A stretch of DNA of 64,000 bases. It comes from Stenocarpella maydis. Taxonomy: Eukaryota > Ascomycota > Sordariomycetes > Diaporthales > Diaporthaceae. Made by a program: the position numbers and the translations under genes. Where the stretch lies: NCBI GenBank assembly GCA_002270565.1, contig NQMI01000105.1, forward strand, positions 1-64,000, written 5' to 3'. The notes beneath the pieces are model-generated. The model had not been told where the DNA came from. It ran no database searches and was given only the letters and a program-made list of their open reading frames with translations. Of this stretch, positions 26,238 through 37,694 are shown piece after piece (within the stretch, counting starts at the first letter, position 1; the number at the start of each line of letters is the position of its first letter).

Positions 26238-28015
26238 TCTGGTTCGCGGACGAGATGATATGTAGATGGTTCGACGGTTCGTGTGGCAGGGCGTAGCAGG
26301 CAGGCCCACAGAGGTAGGTAGGTGGCTGTTGATGGTGTTGTCTAGATAATGGTGTTGTCGATCAGCAGATGGTGATTGCAGTTAGGATGGACGGGTGGGC
26401 AGTCTTGGGAGAGGGTGGGTGACGGGCTTCTTTCTGTACTTAAGATGTGGGTGTGTGTGGGCGGTGCTGCCTGTTCGGCCTTGAGGCGTAGTGTCTGTGT
26501 CACGTCGTGTGGTTGTGGTGGTGTAGTTCCAGATTGGTCAACCGCGTAAGTACCGACGGCTGAGGCCAAGTGACAAGTGGGAAATGGCACAGCCGGGGCG
26601 CACAAGGCATACAAGCAAACACCAGCCCTTGCACAAGTGCTGCCCAAGAGTGTCAGACGGGGCAACGGCGTGCAAGGGGGCCGGTGTGCATGTGAGCAGG
26701 TCCCGAGGCCCTTTCCTGGGGATGCTGCAAAAAAAGACCAAGTATGGACCGGCCACTTGGGTCCTCGTAAAGCCACTGCTGGAACTGCTGGGACAGCAGG
26801 AGGGGGGGGGCTAAAGGATGAGTCTCAGGATTTAGGCAGGCTGACGGAGGGACGATGACCGCCACAAGAGCAGAGTGAGCCATGCTCAAGTGCTGATTTT
26901 AGACTGACTTCCCACGGTATCCCAAGTGGGTGCTCTCCCTGAGGCAGTTGCATAGTAGGTACTCCGTATTAGAAGGGGTGTTGGGTTGCACACCACACCA
27001 TCCGTGCCTGCCCTTCCACATGTATACTTGAGGAAGTTGGCAACTGCAGCCAGTCATCGCTGGGCAGCACTGCCAGGCGGCAAGCACATTTATCAGTTAC
27101 CTACCTAGGTACTTACCCACCTACTCAAGTACGTAGGTAATCAGTGCTCTGGGACCTTGCAGAAGGAGCCACTGCCCACGACCATGAAACTTGTGCATCC
27201 GGCATTGATCAGCAAAGCTTGAGCTGGACTTGGGACGGACACACGACTCCAATCTCATACAGTACGACGATTGCACAGGGAGAACTCTAGGTCCAGGAGC
27301 CGTGCAATTGTGTTCCCTCGAGAGCGCCCAATCAAACCCTCAGGGTCCCTCCTCCTCGCTCTACCTTGTGCCTCTGGGTGACCTCGTGGTGCCCCTTGCC
27401 TGATGGCGGGTTCGGGGTTTATGATGCAGGAGCGGCCCGCCCTCCGCCTCGCGCAATGTGGTGTGGCCAAGAGTGACGGCTGCTCACAAACCGTTGGGCG
27501 GTGGCGTCGGTGCTATGCCATTCGTGGATCCCCCACAGGCGTTATCCAACACGTGGTGATGCATCTTGGCGAAGAGGCGTTCTCGGTGAGCGGCAGTGCA
27601 CCCGGGTACCCCCAACCTCTGCTTCTCAGGACGGGTCGGCGCTTAAGGTATGGCCTGCATGCTTCAGGTGCGTGGTCTACGACCAGTCCAGGCCGCCCGC
27701 TCTTTGCGCCATAGTCGTGGCCCGGAGTTGGAGGCAAGACTCCCCGACGCCCTCTTCGGCTTCGGGTCATCTCGCCGCGGCTGCGCCGTCATGGGCGATC
27801 CTTGTTCGGTAAACAGCCGGCTGGGCATCCCGGGGTGCATTCTAATGTTCCACCCGGTTGGAATCAACATGCCCAATATTGACCACGGCGACAGTGGATG
27901 CGGAGACACGACTAGGTATCCAGCCGAAACGTGCACTTTCGAACAGGTGATCGCCAGGCCATCTCTGCCCTCATAGCCATCGAGGTTGCTCAATTGAAGG
28001 AGTCCAGATGTCAAC
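26238..28015. other. divergent upstream region, no gene seen
   Basis: 1.8 kb between divergent genes. Direct and inverted ACCTACCTAGGTA-type motifs lie near 27100-27140. Open frames at 27403-27976 are GC-rich shadows without motifs. Confidence 0.5.
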
Positions 28016-30830
28016 ATGATTTTGTGGGCGACGGCGATGCTGCCCCTGGCATTATCTGCCTCAATCGACAGGTAGGTACTGATTATGACCAGGTGCATCT
28101 GCTTATAGGCGATGACAAAAGACAGACAAGGAATTCTTTCGCGGTTCAACGTTGTACGGACTAGCCTGATAAACAACACCACCACTTCTCTACAAGTTGG
28201 CAATGGCAACTTCGCATTCAACGTGGACAACACGGGAATGCAGGTCTGTGCTTCGAAACCTCACCTTGGCACATCCGTACAAGGTACATGGGCTCATCTC
28301 AATGACAGAGTTTCCTCCCTTTCAATACTCTCTCGAGCTGGGGTTGGCACAACGACTCTCTGCCAACCAACGGGTGAGCTTTGGACTCTCACCTCATTTT
28401 CCCGGCTCTGGGGATGGCTGAGATGGGTACAGCGAGAAGCTGAGTGACTACCACGGACTGCCTCTGGAGACACACGGTCGAAATGTTTCCTACAACTACC
28501 CCGATCCAAACCTCCCCCTGGTTTCTCAGTGGCTGATTGCTAACCCCAATCGCATCAACCTCGGCCGCATCGGGCTCAAGTATCAGGGTGCCAGCCTAGC
28601 ATCATCTTCCATCTCTGGGCCGTCTCAGGAGCTCGACCTGTGGGATGGAATCATCACATCTACATTTCTTGTGGACGGGCAGGCTGTCAAGGTCATCACT
28701 CAGGGTGATTTCGAGTCAGATAGTGTGGTCTTTCAGATCGAGTCACCTCTGGTTTCCCCTGGGAATTTGGAGGTTGAGTTTGACTTTCCCTACCCGCCTG
28801 TTCACACAACGAAATACAAGTACGAGGTATTTATAGGGAGCTATGACTTCCCATTGAACCATTCCACAGCGCTTTACCAGACCCGACAAGACGGAATAGC
28901 TCACATCCGCCATAAAATGCAAGAGACGAGCTATTTTGTCAACGTCCGATGGCCTCCAGGCTCTCCCTTAAACCTAGCCAGGAATGAACCGCAGAACTCA
29001 TCCGCTATTACGGCCCATCGCTACACGCTGACGCAGCCAAAAACCTCCAATAGCTCCGGTTCTGGGGCTATGTCATTCACAGTGAACTTTGCGCCTGAAA
29101 AGGATACGCCCGACCTGCCAGCCGCAATCCAGCAACGAAACCCAACAGCTTGGAATGACTACTGGGAAGAGGGAGGGTTTATTGACCTCACGGGGTCGAC
29201 CAACCCGAACGCGACCGAGCTCCAGCGGAGGATCCTTCTGTCACAGTACCATGTCCGCGTCAACAGCGCTGCGGATGGCCAGTCTCCTCAGGAGTCTGGG
29301 TTGATGAACAATGGCTGGTAGTACGTGTTGCGATCTACCACCCCGCTAGACCCAAGCCACCGATAGCCACTGACATGTTTACTGCTCGCAGCGGCAAGTT
29401 CCACATGGAGGTGGTGGTCCTGCATCACGCCCACTGGATCACTTGGGGCCGGAGAAGGTATTTTGACGACATTTTCCCGGCCTTGTACGAGACTTTGCTG
29501 CCCACGTCTCTGGATAGGGCGCAGAAGATGGGCTGGGAAGGGGCCAGGTAAGCTTTTCCCGGAGTGCCGCATATCTGGAGCTTGGAGGCGTTGACCGGCC
29601 GTGACGGAAAAGATGGCCGAAGATGACTGAACCAGTCACGGGGCGCAGCGCCCCAGGAGCGATCAACGCCCTTCTCCTCTGGCAGCAGGTGAGCATTGCC
29701 TGGACTTGGCGGTTCTACAGCGAGAACCCGGGGGCTGACCGCAAATCCTACCTACACAGCCGCATCCCATGTACCTCGCCGAGCTCGCCTACATTGCAGA
29801 CCCCTCCGAAGAAACGCTCAGGCGCTGGGACGCCGTCTTGACAGCGTCCGCAGATTACATGGCCTCGTACGCCTGGTACAACCAGTCCTCGGGTTACTAC
29901 GACCTCGGGCCTCCGTAAGCTAACACTGCCGACAATCAACCCCATCCTATCCCCGGTGTCATACGTGGCACCAAAGAACAAACAGCACTTCTGATATGTG
30001 TGTGTGTGCTCCCCAGGTCCTACGGCGTCACCGAAAACACCCCACCCCTCGAGACACGCAATCTCGCCTACGAGCTCGCCTACTGGCAGTACGGCCTCAA
30101 CCAGGCCCGCACGTGGAAGCACCGCCTCAACGCCGCCGCCCCGGACAGCTGGGCCGCCGTCGCCTCGAGCCTCGCCCCGCTGCCCACCGCCGATGACGGC
30201 CTCTACACGCCCTACGAGGGCCTCGACCGCTCGTGGTGGGGCGACCCGGAGCTCAGCTCGGACCCGCGCAGCCTGGCCATGCTGCGAGGGATTCTCCCTT
30301 CCACGGGGACGCCGAGCGTGGACGAGGAGGTGGCGAGGCGCACGGCGGACAGGGTACACGAGGTCTGGGGAGGGGCGGCTGACAAGGCTTTTGGCTGGGG
30401 CCGCCCCGTGCTGGCTATCAATGCTGCGCGGCTGGGGGAGCCGGAACGGGCGGTGGGGTATCTCACGGCCTTTGACTCCTGGGTGTTTGATGATGCGGGA
30501 TTTGCGGAGAGGGGTGGGAATGGTGAGTCCTTGCCTTTATAGTTCCTCTGCTGCCTAGTGGAGCGGTAGTTTCGGTGGCTTCTGAACGCTATTTGCTGAC
30601 TTTTGGCATCTCAGGTGGCACGCCTCCTCCGTTTTTGGACGGGAATGCATTCTTCCTCTATGCGAGTACGTGTCGGAATCGTCGACTATTTTAGGAAACA
30701 CGAGCTGATGAGTTCCACAGTAGCATACATAACTGCCGGCTGGGAGGGATCTGAATGGGAGGCCCCTGGATTTCCCAAGGATGGCACCTGGTCGATCCGA
30801 CACGAGGGACTGTTGAAGGCCCCGTGCTAG
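28016..30830 (+). CDS. secreted six-hairpin glycosidase-like protein
   Basis: Ten exons join in phase to 726 aa: 28016-28071, 28126-28243, 28309-28373, 28433-29320, 29392-29547, 29613-29688, 29760-29914, 30017-30522, 30615-30665 and 30721-30830. Exon 1 gives a signal peptide (MILWATAMLPLALSAS) and splices into IDRQGILSRFNVVRT. The N-terminal beta region has LQVGNGNFAFNVDNTGMQ and SFLPFNTLSSWGWHNDSLPT. The C-terminal half reads as an alpha/alpha barrel: NGWYGKFHMEVVVLHHAHW, GAINALLLWQQPHPMYLAEL, PPLETRNLAYELAYWQYGL and FLDGNAFFLYAIAYITAGWE. Many fungi have this secreted family, whose substrate is not settled. One acceptor (29611-29612) ends AAAAG, weaker than the rest. The gene is intact and flanked by glycosyltransferases, so it may trim or degrade the product of the same locus; that link is inference. 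Confidence 0.87.
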
Positions 30831-31276
30831 CTCACAACTCTCTCTATGATCGGGATATTCATTCAGAACCCATACGTAACAAGATTAGTTTCATCTTTAA
30901 CACCTGCCTCTAATCATTAATGAACTCGTCCGTTAGGATACAGAATCATTATATTTTTTCTTCTATTAAATATGAAACTAAGGTCCAAAAGCCCTATACT
31001 CTATTTACTGCAAGCTAAACGTTAGGCTTATTCACCTTTTATAATACTCAAAGCCTTATAACATTACATCTTATATATATAACCGCAGTATTATCTAAAT
31101 TTATATATTATTTAATTTAATCTTGGCTGTTTTCAATGATTATCTTATGTGGTTGCAGCAAGCGTTTTTCTCTACTATCCTCTTGTATCGCTTGTATCTC
31201 TTCTATTGCATGTGTTTTAGAAATGCCTCTATTGCCTTGTACTGGAGGTCTTTCCTGTAGTTCCTGATATGACTGA
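30831..31276. other. AT-rich tract
   Basis: Strongly AT-rich, TA-dinucleotide-rich sequence (30880-31140) with no open frame, between the glycosidase and the truncated GT25-like gene. It looks RIP-affected and probably replaced the 5' end of the downstream gene. Confidence 0.6.
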
Positions 31277-32308
31277 TATGGGGGCCAGTTTCAGAAGATC
31301 TTGGCCCTCTCAACTGAAAAGAGTTGGCGCACTCGAGGGCTAGAGGCCGCAGCCAATCTCACTGGATTAGATATCAGCATTCCACCGCAGCCACGAAACC
31401 CTGACGAGCTGGTGGAGGCGTTTAAGAAGATCGAGTCCGACGACGAGAATACTAAGACGCCCAAACAAGGAACTGCTAATGCATGGATGGCACACCTGGA
31501 CCTGCTTAAGCATGTCATCGTATCCGAATACGAAACAGCTTTCATAGTCGAGGACGATGTCGACTGGGATCTCAGACTGAAGACACAGATGCGTCTTGCT
31601 TCCCAAAATGTTCGCGCTTACACCAATGCGTCTCAAGACGATCCAGCACCCTTTGGCAGCAACTGGGATGTTATTTGGCTTGGACACTGTGGTGCTTGGG
31701 TCAAGGACGACATGAATGCCCCGCTCATCTACTATGATGGAACTCGAATCAATACTGAACAGTACTCCGGATGGCCCAGACCCTAAATCAGGCAAAAGAT
31801 ACCCGAGGGACATCGCCAAGTACAAGACTGCATACTGACAGTTTGCACCTTTGGATACGGCGTAACAAGACAAAGTGCTCCAAAGGTTTTAAATATCCTG
31901 GCTAAAGGATCAGGGGAATCGTTCGACGTCATATTGTCCACGTATTGCAGTAAAAGCCTGCTGCGGTGTGTGGTCGTCAATCCTCAGTTATTTAATCATT
32001 ATGAACCTCCAGCCAGCCAAGGCTATCTTAGTGAGGTGCATATCGGGGATGGGCTGGGAAGCCCTGATGCGAATCAGAGCTCAGACTTTGATAATGAGAA
32101 AGACTTTACAGGATACATCGCTAATAGCACACGATGTCAGCGCTTTGCAACAACCGTCCCATCTGAGAGCAAACAGACCATTTCTGCATTCTTTCCACGC
32201 TCGCATCAGCTCTCCTGTGAATTTGGAACCCTCCTAGGGTCTCCGATCGGACGGTTTCGGTCTTCCGCTATTCCAGTGCCTCCGCGGCGCATTAAAACCC
32301 CAACTTAG
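31277..32308 (+). pseudogene. family-25-like glycosyltransferase, 5'-truncated, with one in-frame stop
   Basis: The frame is open from 31277 to 32308 apart from TAA at 31784-31786. Landmarks of fungal GT25 (LPS-biosynthesis-type) enzymes are FQKILALSTEKSWRTRGLEA, ANAWMAHLDLL, the metal-site motif TAFIVEDDVDWDLRL, WDVIWLGHCG, then after the stop CTFGYGVTR, CVVVNPQLFNHYEPP and NSTRCQRF. Sequence typical of the family on both sides of the stop shows a single nonsense change (ACCC then TAA; a CAA-to-TAA transition would explain it). No start codon or N-terminal anchor is found upstream, where AT-rich sequence begins. Both defects point to an inactive gene. Confidence 0.8.
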
Positions 32309-32402
32309 GGTAGAGTCAAGACGCCGTCCATATCTCCCACCATCTTTTCACCAGTCATAAATCCTCTGTCCCTCAGCTTCGTCGATCACTCCTACAGGAA
32401 CT

Positions 32403-33486
32403 ATGTCATTATTCCCGCAGCAGTGGCAACCACCAGGAGATCCCGCCATAACACCATGTCCATATGTCTCGGGCTTCAGGGTGACGATCGAGGCCCACAC
32501 TCCTCCGCCGCCATTTGGCCACCGAGATTACCAACATAATAACCACGTCCGGCTGCATAATATTCCCAAAGAGGATCGCAAAACTATGACGAAGACACAG
32601 CTCGTCCTCGTGGACCCGCCCATGGAGACGCTCGCCCTGAAGGGCCGCGCAAGACCGCAGAGTTGATCATCTCTGAGCCTGTCGCCACGGGTCACGATCG
32701 AGGATCACAGGTCGCTTTCGTCCGCATCACACCCGCCAAGGGTGCTGGCGGGCCGCCGTTCGTAGCCACGGCTAAGATTTTCGACCCAATGTACTGCCCT
32801 TTCGAGACAGAGGAGTTTCCTGGCCACCCTCAGGATATAAGCTATAATTCCGACCGCGAGTACAGCCGCGAGGCATCTGCTCTGTCCTACGCCACGCAAG
32901 TCGGGCTAGCCGGTGGTTTCGTGCCGAAGTACTACGGCTCGTGGACATTCAACCTCGATGTGTCTTGGTCACCGGCGACCAGACCGGTTCGTCTTGTTCT
33001 GTACGAGCAGATCCGCGGAACGAGCTTGTACAGTCTGTACCGCCGGTACCGCAAGGGGAACGAGGAGCACTTTGACGCGCTATACCTTCCTGAGAAGTAC
33101 AGGCTTGAGGTATTTGCACTTCTGCTGGACGGCCAGGTTAGGCTACTGCATAAGGGTCTCAAGCAGAAGGACCTCGCGCCCCGCAATGTGATTGTAACAC
33201 CCGCGCCGGTGGCAGACGACCCCAAGCCGGTGGTGGAACGGGTCACGTTGGTCGATTATACCAACTCGACTGTATATCCGTTATCTAGGCACCAGCAGCA
33301 TCCACACCAGGAGCTTGCTCTGCCAAGAATCCGATGCAGTACCTCCGTTGCGAGGCGGGAATGGAAGTCGATGGTTGGGTGCCGGATGTTTTTCCAGGCT
33401 ATGAAAAATGGCCCCAGGAGACATTTGGACGCGAGGACAAGGCTGCCGTGTATGCACCTGTAACGGAAGACCCCCCCGAAGGGTGA
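32403..33486 (+). pseudogene. fungal protein-kinase-like gene with two one-base frameshifts
   Basis: Three successive frames make one family-like protein of about 360 residues. Frame 1 runs from ATG 32403 (MSLFPQQWQPPGDPAITPCP) to LVLVDPPMETLALKGRAR near 32650. Frame 2 continues TAELIISEPVATGHDRGSQV, AKIFDPMYCPF, YYGSWTFNLD, VRLVLYEQIRG, the catalytic-loop-like KDLAPRNVIV and VDYTNSTVY to about 33324. Frame 3 continues KNPMQYLRCEAGMEVDGWVP to the TGA at 33484. Each shift is explained by loss of one base beside an A pair. In this kinase-like family the loop keeps Asp and Asn, but the DFG-equivalent reads DYT. Either a recent pseudogene or two assembly indels. Confidence 0.75.
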
Positions 33487-33734
33487 AATAATCGCCTGCA
33501 TATGCTGTTTATAGTCTCGAAAATGAGAAAAACATGTACTTTCATACATCACATAGAATTTGAATGCGCCAATGTAACTCATGTTCCGCTCAACTCGTGG
33601 ACGGCCTTATTGATCATTTATACGGCAGTTGTGGCAGAATGATCGGACATTGCGTAGCACAAGGGGAAAAGTTATACAACGGTTTCACACTGGTGAGAAA
33701 CCTAGATTAATTTTTCTACGCTGTGAAAGGCCCA

Positions 33735-34252
33735 GCAGCGTCGGCAGAAGGCTGTGTCTGTGGCCTTGTTCACGTCGTGCTCGGCGAGGTACTTGTGTTA
33801 CTCGCTGTTGCAGCAGAATAACTTCCCGGGGGTGGATCAATACTTCTTACCGTCCGCCACGCGCCTCAAAACCTCCTCGGGGCGCTCTCCCGGACCACGG
33901 GGTCGCCGAGGTCGATCTCAAAGTTGCTGCACTTTGGTGGCCAGCGTCCGCCGCCCCCAAAGGCATGCCGGATTAGCATGGTGAGGCAGTCCCGGCCGTA
34001 GCAGTGGGTGCAGCGTAGTACCTGTATCCGCTCCGGGGTGTCGCCACAAGCGGCGCACACGTCGCTCGGGGTTGTATCAGCGCCCGGGGCTGCTGTGTCT
34101 GGGTTTGGGTGTCCATGGAGGTCCTCAAGCGCCCCGACGGAATCTGCATCTGGGACTGCGGCTGCTAAAACAGCTACCTCTGCATTCGAGGCTGTATCAT
34201 TGTCCGAGGCCGTGGCTGCGCCTGCTCGTGCGTCATCCTCCCAGACTACATC
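33735..34252 (-). pseudogene. RING/IBR-type zinc-finger remnant
   Basis: The minus-strand frame opens after a stop at 34253-34255. An acidic Ala-rich leader is followed by VCAACGDTPERIQVLRCTHC, YGRDCLTMLIRHAF and WPPKCSNFEIDL, the Cys/His spacing of the first RING of RBR-type ubiquitin ligases. The frame stops near 33866. Continuation in other frames (PEEVLRRVADGKKY, then LFCCNS, HKYLAEHD and FCRRCW) resembles the next part of such proteins, interrupted by stops and shifts. Family recognition rests on Cys spacing only. Confidence 0.5.
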
Positions 34253-35363
34253 TTACCGGGCTGAACCATCATCTGGGTTCCTGCCGGTGGCGGCAACAGA
34301 CACTGCAGTGGTATTGGGGGCTACGACGTCGCCTGAGGTTATGGCATCATCGAAGACTCGGTCGACGGCTGAGCGAAGGAGGAAGGATTAGAATTTTCAT
34401 TGAACGTGAGGACTCTGCAGGGAAACACGTAACCCCCCCGCTCAGAATTGATAAGTAGGTTAAGACCCATCGCGTTCTTGAGTTATTGATAGCCATCGGT
34501 GGTCTGAAGAGTTGACAGAGTCGTTAGGTGAATGGTGCACGGATGGTACTGTATGTTGATTGACTAGCGTTGCGTGGCCCTGGTTGGACTGAGCCGTGAC
34601 TGACCTCACCCAGGTGAAGAGATGTGAGGTGTTTGCAGTTTTTCTGGAAGAAAGTAAAGCCGCCTCAGTCTGTGACTGGCAATTAGTGTATTACGTCCTG
34701 TCGAAGTGTTGACTTCGGTATGGTGCCGTGGCTCATAATTGATCCCACCTGGGCGTGTCCATTTGAGCATGTGCAGCATCAGCTTTGACGTGTTGGGTGG
34801 TTGTATATCAACCTCAGGCTGATCTTCCACTTCCACCACTTGAGAGGATCCCAATACTTATGCACAAACACAGGAGCCTCTCTGAAGAAGCCTAGAGGGC
34901 AGGAGGGGTGCAAAATCCAGAATAAAGCCCAACTGAGGATCTGATTTTCCCACCCGGGCAGCGGCTCATTGTCGCAGGCCGACAAACTAACTAGATAGGG
35001 ATCTTGTATATATATACAAAAAGAGTTCACATTCAAACCGTCTCCCCATGGCGTGGGTTATTCTGATACTTATTCTGCAATCTTTTATAGGAGGACTTCT
35101 GGACTGAATAAGGGCTGGTTGACACACCTGTGTGAGTCTGCCAAGGTTTGAATGGGAAGTGCAAACTTGGAGTAAGACAGACGAAGGGATTTCATCCGGA
35201 TATCCAAATAAATCCTCAAATACGTGATTTCTGAAGAAGCGAGTTCACAGCTTGATTTAGCCACATGCACATTAATTGGTGGGCTGCATTATTGTTACAC
35301 ATAGATCAGGAATTCAACCTGGAATTTCATAACATCCTAGCATATCCATTGTACGATCTCAGC
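34253..35363. other. gene-free stretch
   Basis: 1.1 kb without a supportable gene; moderately AT-rich, with a TATATATATA run near 35010. Confidence 0.55.
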
Positions 35364-35975
35364 TTAACCAACACGGCAATCAGCACACTCAGGTACAGGC
35401 TGCTCCTTGAGCGCAATGGCCTTCAGCCGTGCGAGAACAGAACCCTTCTTCCTCTGATACTGCAGGCGGCCGCCCTTCATCTCATTGGACGCCAAGGCAG
35501 CCTTCCTCTTGGCTTCGGCATACTCCTCCCTCGCCCAGGCGTTGTTCCGCAGGAAGTCCCGGAAGACCATAAACTCCCTGGCAACCTTGCAGCCGGCCCT
35601 GTGTACGTGGACGTTGACCTCGACACCCCGGTCGTCCAGGGCACATGCGAGGAAGCGGTGGCCGTGCCACCTTGGCTGGCGGAAGAAGAGGGTGAACCCG
35701 AGCTCCTCCAGCCCTGGGACATATTCGCCCTCGTCCGAGGGGTTACTTACCTCGAGAAGGATATCGACGATTGGCTTCGCTGAAAGCTCGGGTACTGACG
35801 TTGACCCAACGTGCTCCATCCTCAGGACTGAAGAACCCAGGGCAGATCTTATGCAGCCCGCTACTTGCTCGAAGGTCTGGGGCCACGACCTCGTGTAATG
35901 GTGAATCGCAGTTTCTGGATCGGAGCGCCGGGAAACGATCTCAATAGTTGCAGGTGTATATCCGGTTGACTCCAT
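35364..35975 (-). CDS. GrpB-family (UPF0157) nucleotidyltransferase-fold protein
   Basis: Single exon of 203 aa. VLRMEHVGSTSVPELSAKPI, followed by VDILLEV, is the GrpB signature, in which a GSTS/GS motif and two Asp residues place it in the polymerase-beta-like nucleotidyltransferase fold. The C-terminal half has RFLACALDDRGVEVNVHVHR, VFRDFLRNNAWAREEYAEAK and KGSVLARLKAIAL, also typical. The length is a little above the usual 170-190 aa, from an N-terminal extension. Family members are mostly bacterial but occur in many ascomycetes. The reaction is unknown. The frame is intact although its left-hand neighbours are decayed. Confidence 0.88.
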   Translation of the reverse strand: MESTGYTPATIEIVSRRSDPETAIHHYTRSWPQTFEQVAGCIRSALGSSVLRMEHVGSTSVPELSAKPIVDILLEVSNPSDEGEYVPGLEELGFTLFFRQPRWHGHRFLACALDDRGVEVNVHVHRAGCKVAREFMVFRDFLRNNAWAREEYAEAKRKAALASNEMKGGRLQYQRKKGSVLARLKAIALKEQPVPECADCRVG

Positions 35976-36408
35976 TTATGCAATGTTACAGGGCTCGCTG
36001 TGTTTATTGACTGCTGTAGGTTGGGCTGGTTCTCGGGACCCGGCGTTTGGTCACTTGAAATAGTCTCAATTCCTGCATTTGATATATACCCCTATTGTCC
36101 ACGACTTGGAGAAACGAAAGAGCGTGGACAATGAATGCGTGTGTGAAGAGACATCCCTGGGATCTTGTCGTGACAAAGCAGTGGCACAAAGACAGGCGCA
36201 TTGTGGGCGACTCTGTCATTGCCAGCCATAACGCCATTGTGTAAACCATTGAAGCCCTTTCATCACTTCCCGGCTCCAGGACAGGGGCGATGCTTCATTG
36301 GCAGCACCTTGGCCCCTGACAACCTTGAGCCAGTGGCATGTCGTCCGAGTAACAATACCATGTTGATCACCCATTTGCATCCGTACAGATTTATGAGCCA
36401 CTACCGTT
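35976..36408. other. intergenic region
   Basis: 433 bp between two minus-strand genes. No gene seen. Confidence 0.6.
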
Positions 36409-37287
36409 TCAAAGGAGCCGGTAGCCATCGTATATCACTGTGGATGCCATCAGCTCCAAGGCACCACCCAAAGTGTCCAGCCTGGAAAGAAGCCTTGAGG
36501 CACTCACCTTCCAGCCCCCGGCGGACACCACTCCCAATCCACATCCCCTCGTTCAGCCACCGGTACCTCTCATCGCCCGTCTCGAGGCGGATGAATATGC
36601 GGAACCGGTAATCGTCCGGCGACACCTTGTCGCCCTCGACCGGGTCGAGCAGCCGCGTCAGCACCTCGGGGGGGCCGGTCCTCCACCCCTCTGTGCGGAC
36701 CATGATGTGCGCGGGCTCGGCGTCAGCCGTGGCGAGGAGATAGCGCGTGTCCACAAAGGTGGACTTGTTCTCCGTCAGGAGCTGGGCGTCCTGGCCGCCG
36801 GGCTGGGGAGGAAGCCATGTTACATACTTTAGCAATGAGGGAGTCGACGGTTGGGGGTCAGAGATCAGTGGTAGAGAGCGTCATGACCGTGCCAGCCAGA
36901 ACTTCTCTCGTACCGGTACAAGGACACAAAGTCGGGGCCGGGTCATAGCTTGGAAAGAAGAAGAAAATCATAACCAGGAAAACTCACCACCACCGTGCCC
37001 CTCCCCCAGGTGGCGCTCCACTCCCCGCCACAGATCCCAATCCAGTTTCTCTCCCCCCAGCAGCTCTTCCCCAGCGCGACCTTGCCCTCGAGGCGCGCCT
37101 GCATGCGGAAGTCCCGCACCAGCCGCGGCGCCGGCAGCCGGATCGTCCGCGCCAGGCTGCCGGCCGCCAGCCCGGCCGTGATGTCATCATCCGCCTCGGG
37201 CGTCACCGGGACCGGCACGGGGTCGTTGTCGGCGGCGTTGGTGACCAGCCCGACACCGTCTGTTTGCTGCTGCTGCTGCTGTGCCAT
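36409..37287 (-). CDS. DUF3237 family protein
   Basis: Three minus-strand exons, 37287-36988, 36802-36508 and 36437-36409, with introns of 185 and 70 nt; 207 aa. The N-terminus has a six-Gln run. The DUF3237 fold follows: GERNWIGICGGEWSATWGRG, PGGQDAQLLTENKSTFVDTR, then GPPEVLTRLLDP, YRFRIFIRLETGDERYRWLN and MWIGSGVRR. The last short exon supplies the family ending VIYDGYRLL. DUF3237 proteins are small beta-barrel-like proteins found in bacteria and fungi, often beside catabolic or biosynthetic genes; no activity is established. The protein appears intact. Confidence 0.85.
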
Positions 37288-37694
37288 TTTCCCACGATAT
37301 GTCGCACTCGGTCGATGCCTCGGAGACTAAAAATTGCGTATGGTGGGAGCTGTCAAATGCGCGTTGGTCTCATTGACAAGGTGGTGCACGCGCGCGGGTC
37401 CTCCATAGCGCTTTGTTCTGTTAGTAAGGCCCGATTTGTAAAAAGAACGGTGACGTGCCGTCGGGGGATCGGTGTGGACCTCGTGGCTCTCGGCAGTTGG
37501 AGCCGGAGGCTCTGTACCCGGCAGTGTATTAATATGTAAGTAGGTATCCCCCCAGGGATTGCTGGCAGGCCAATGGACGCGACAAAATATGTTGCTGAAG
37601 TTACACGTTTCACAGTTACTCGTCGGATATGAGGGCCGTGGCGAGGGTATCACCAACCAGCATGTCAACGGTCGTGATGCGTAAAAAAGCCGGG

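Noticed and set aside
27403..28233. Frames of 77-189 codons on both strands, including one antisense to the glycosidase start
   Set aside because: Shadows of the glycosidase 5' region or motif-less GC-rich frames.
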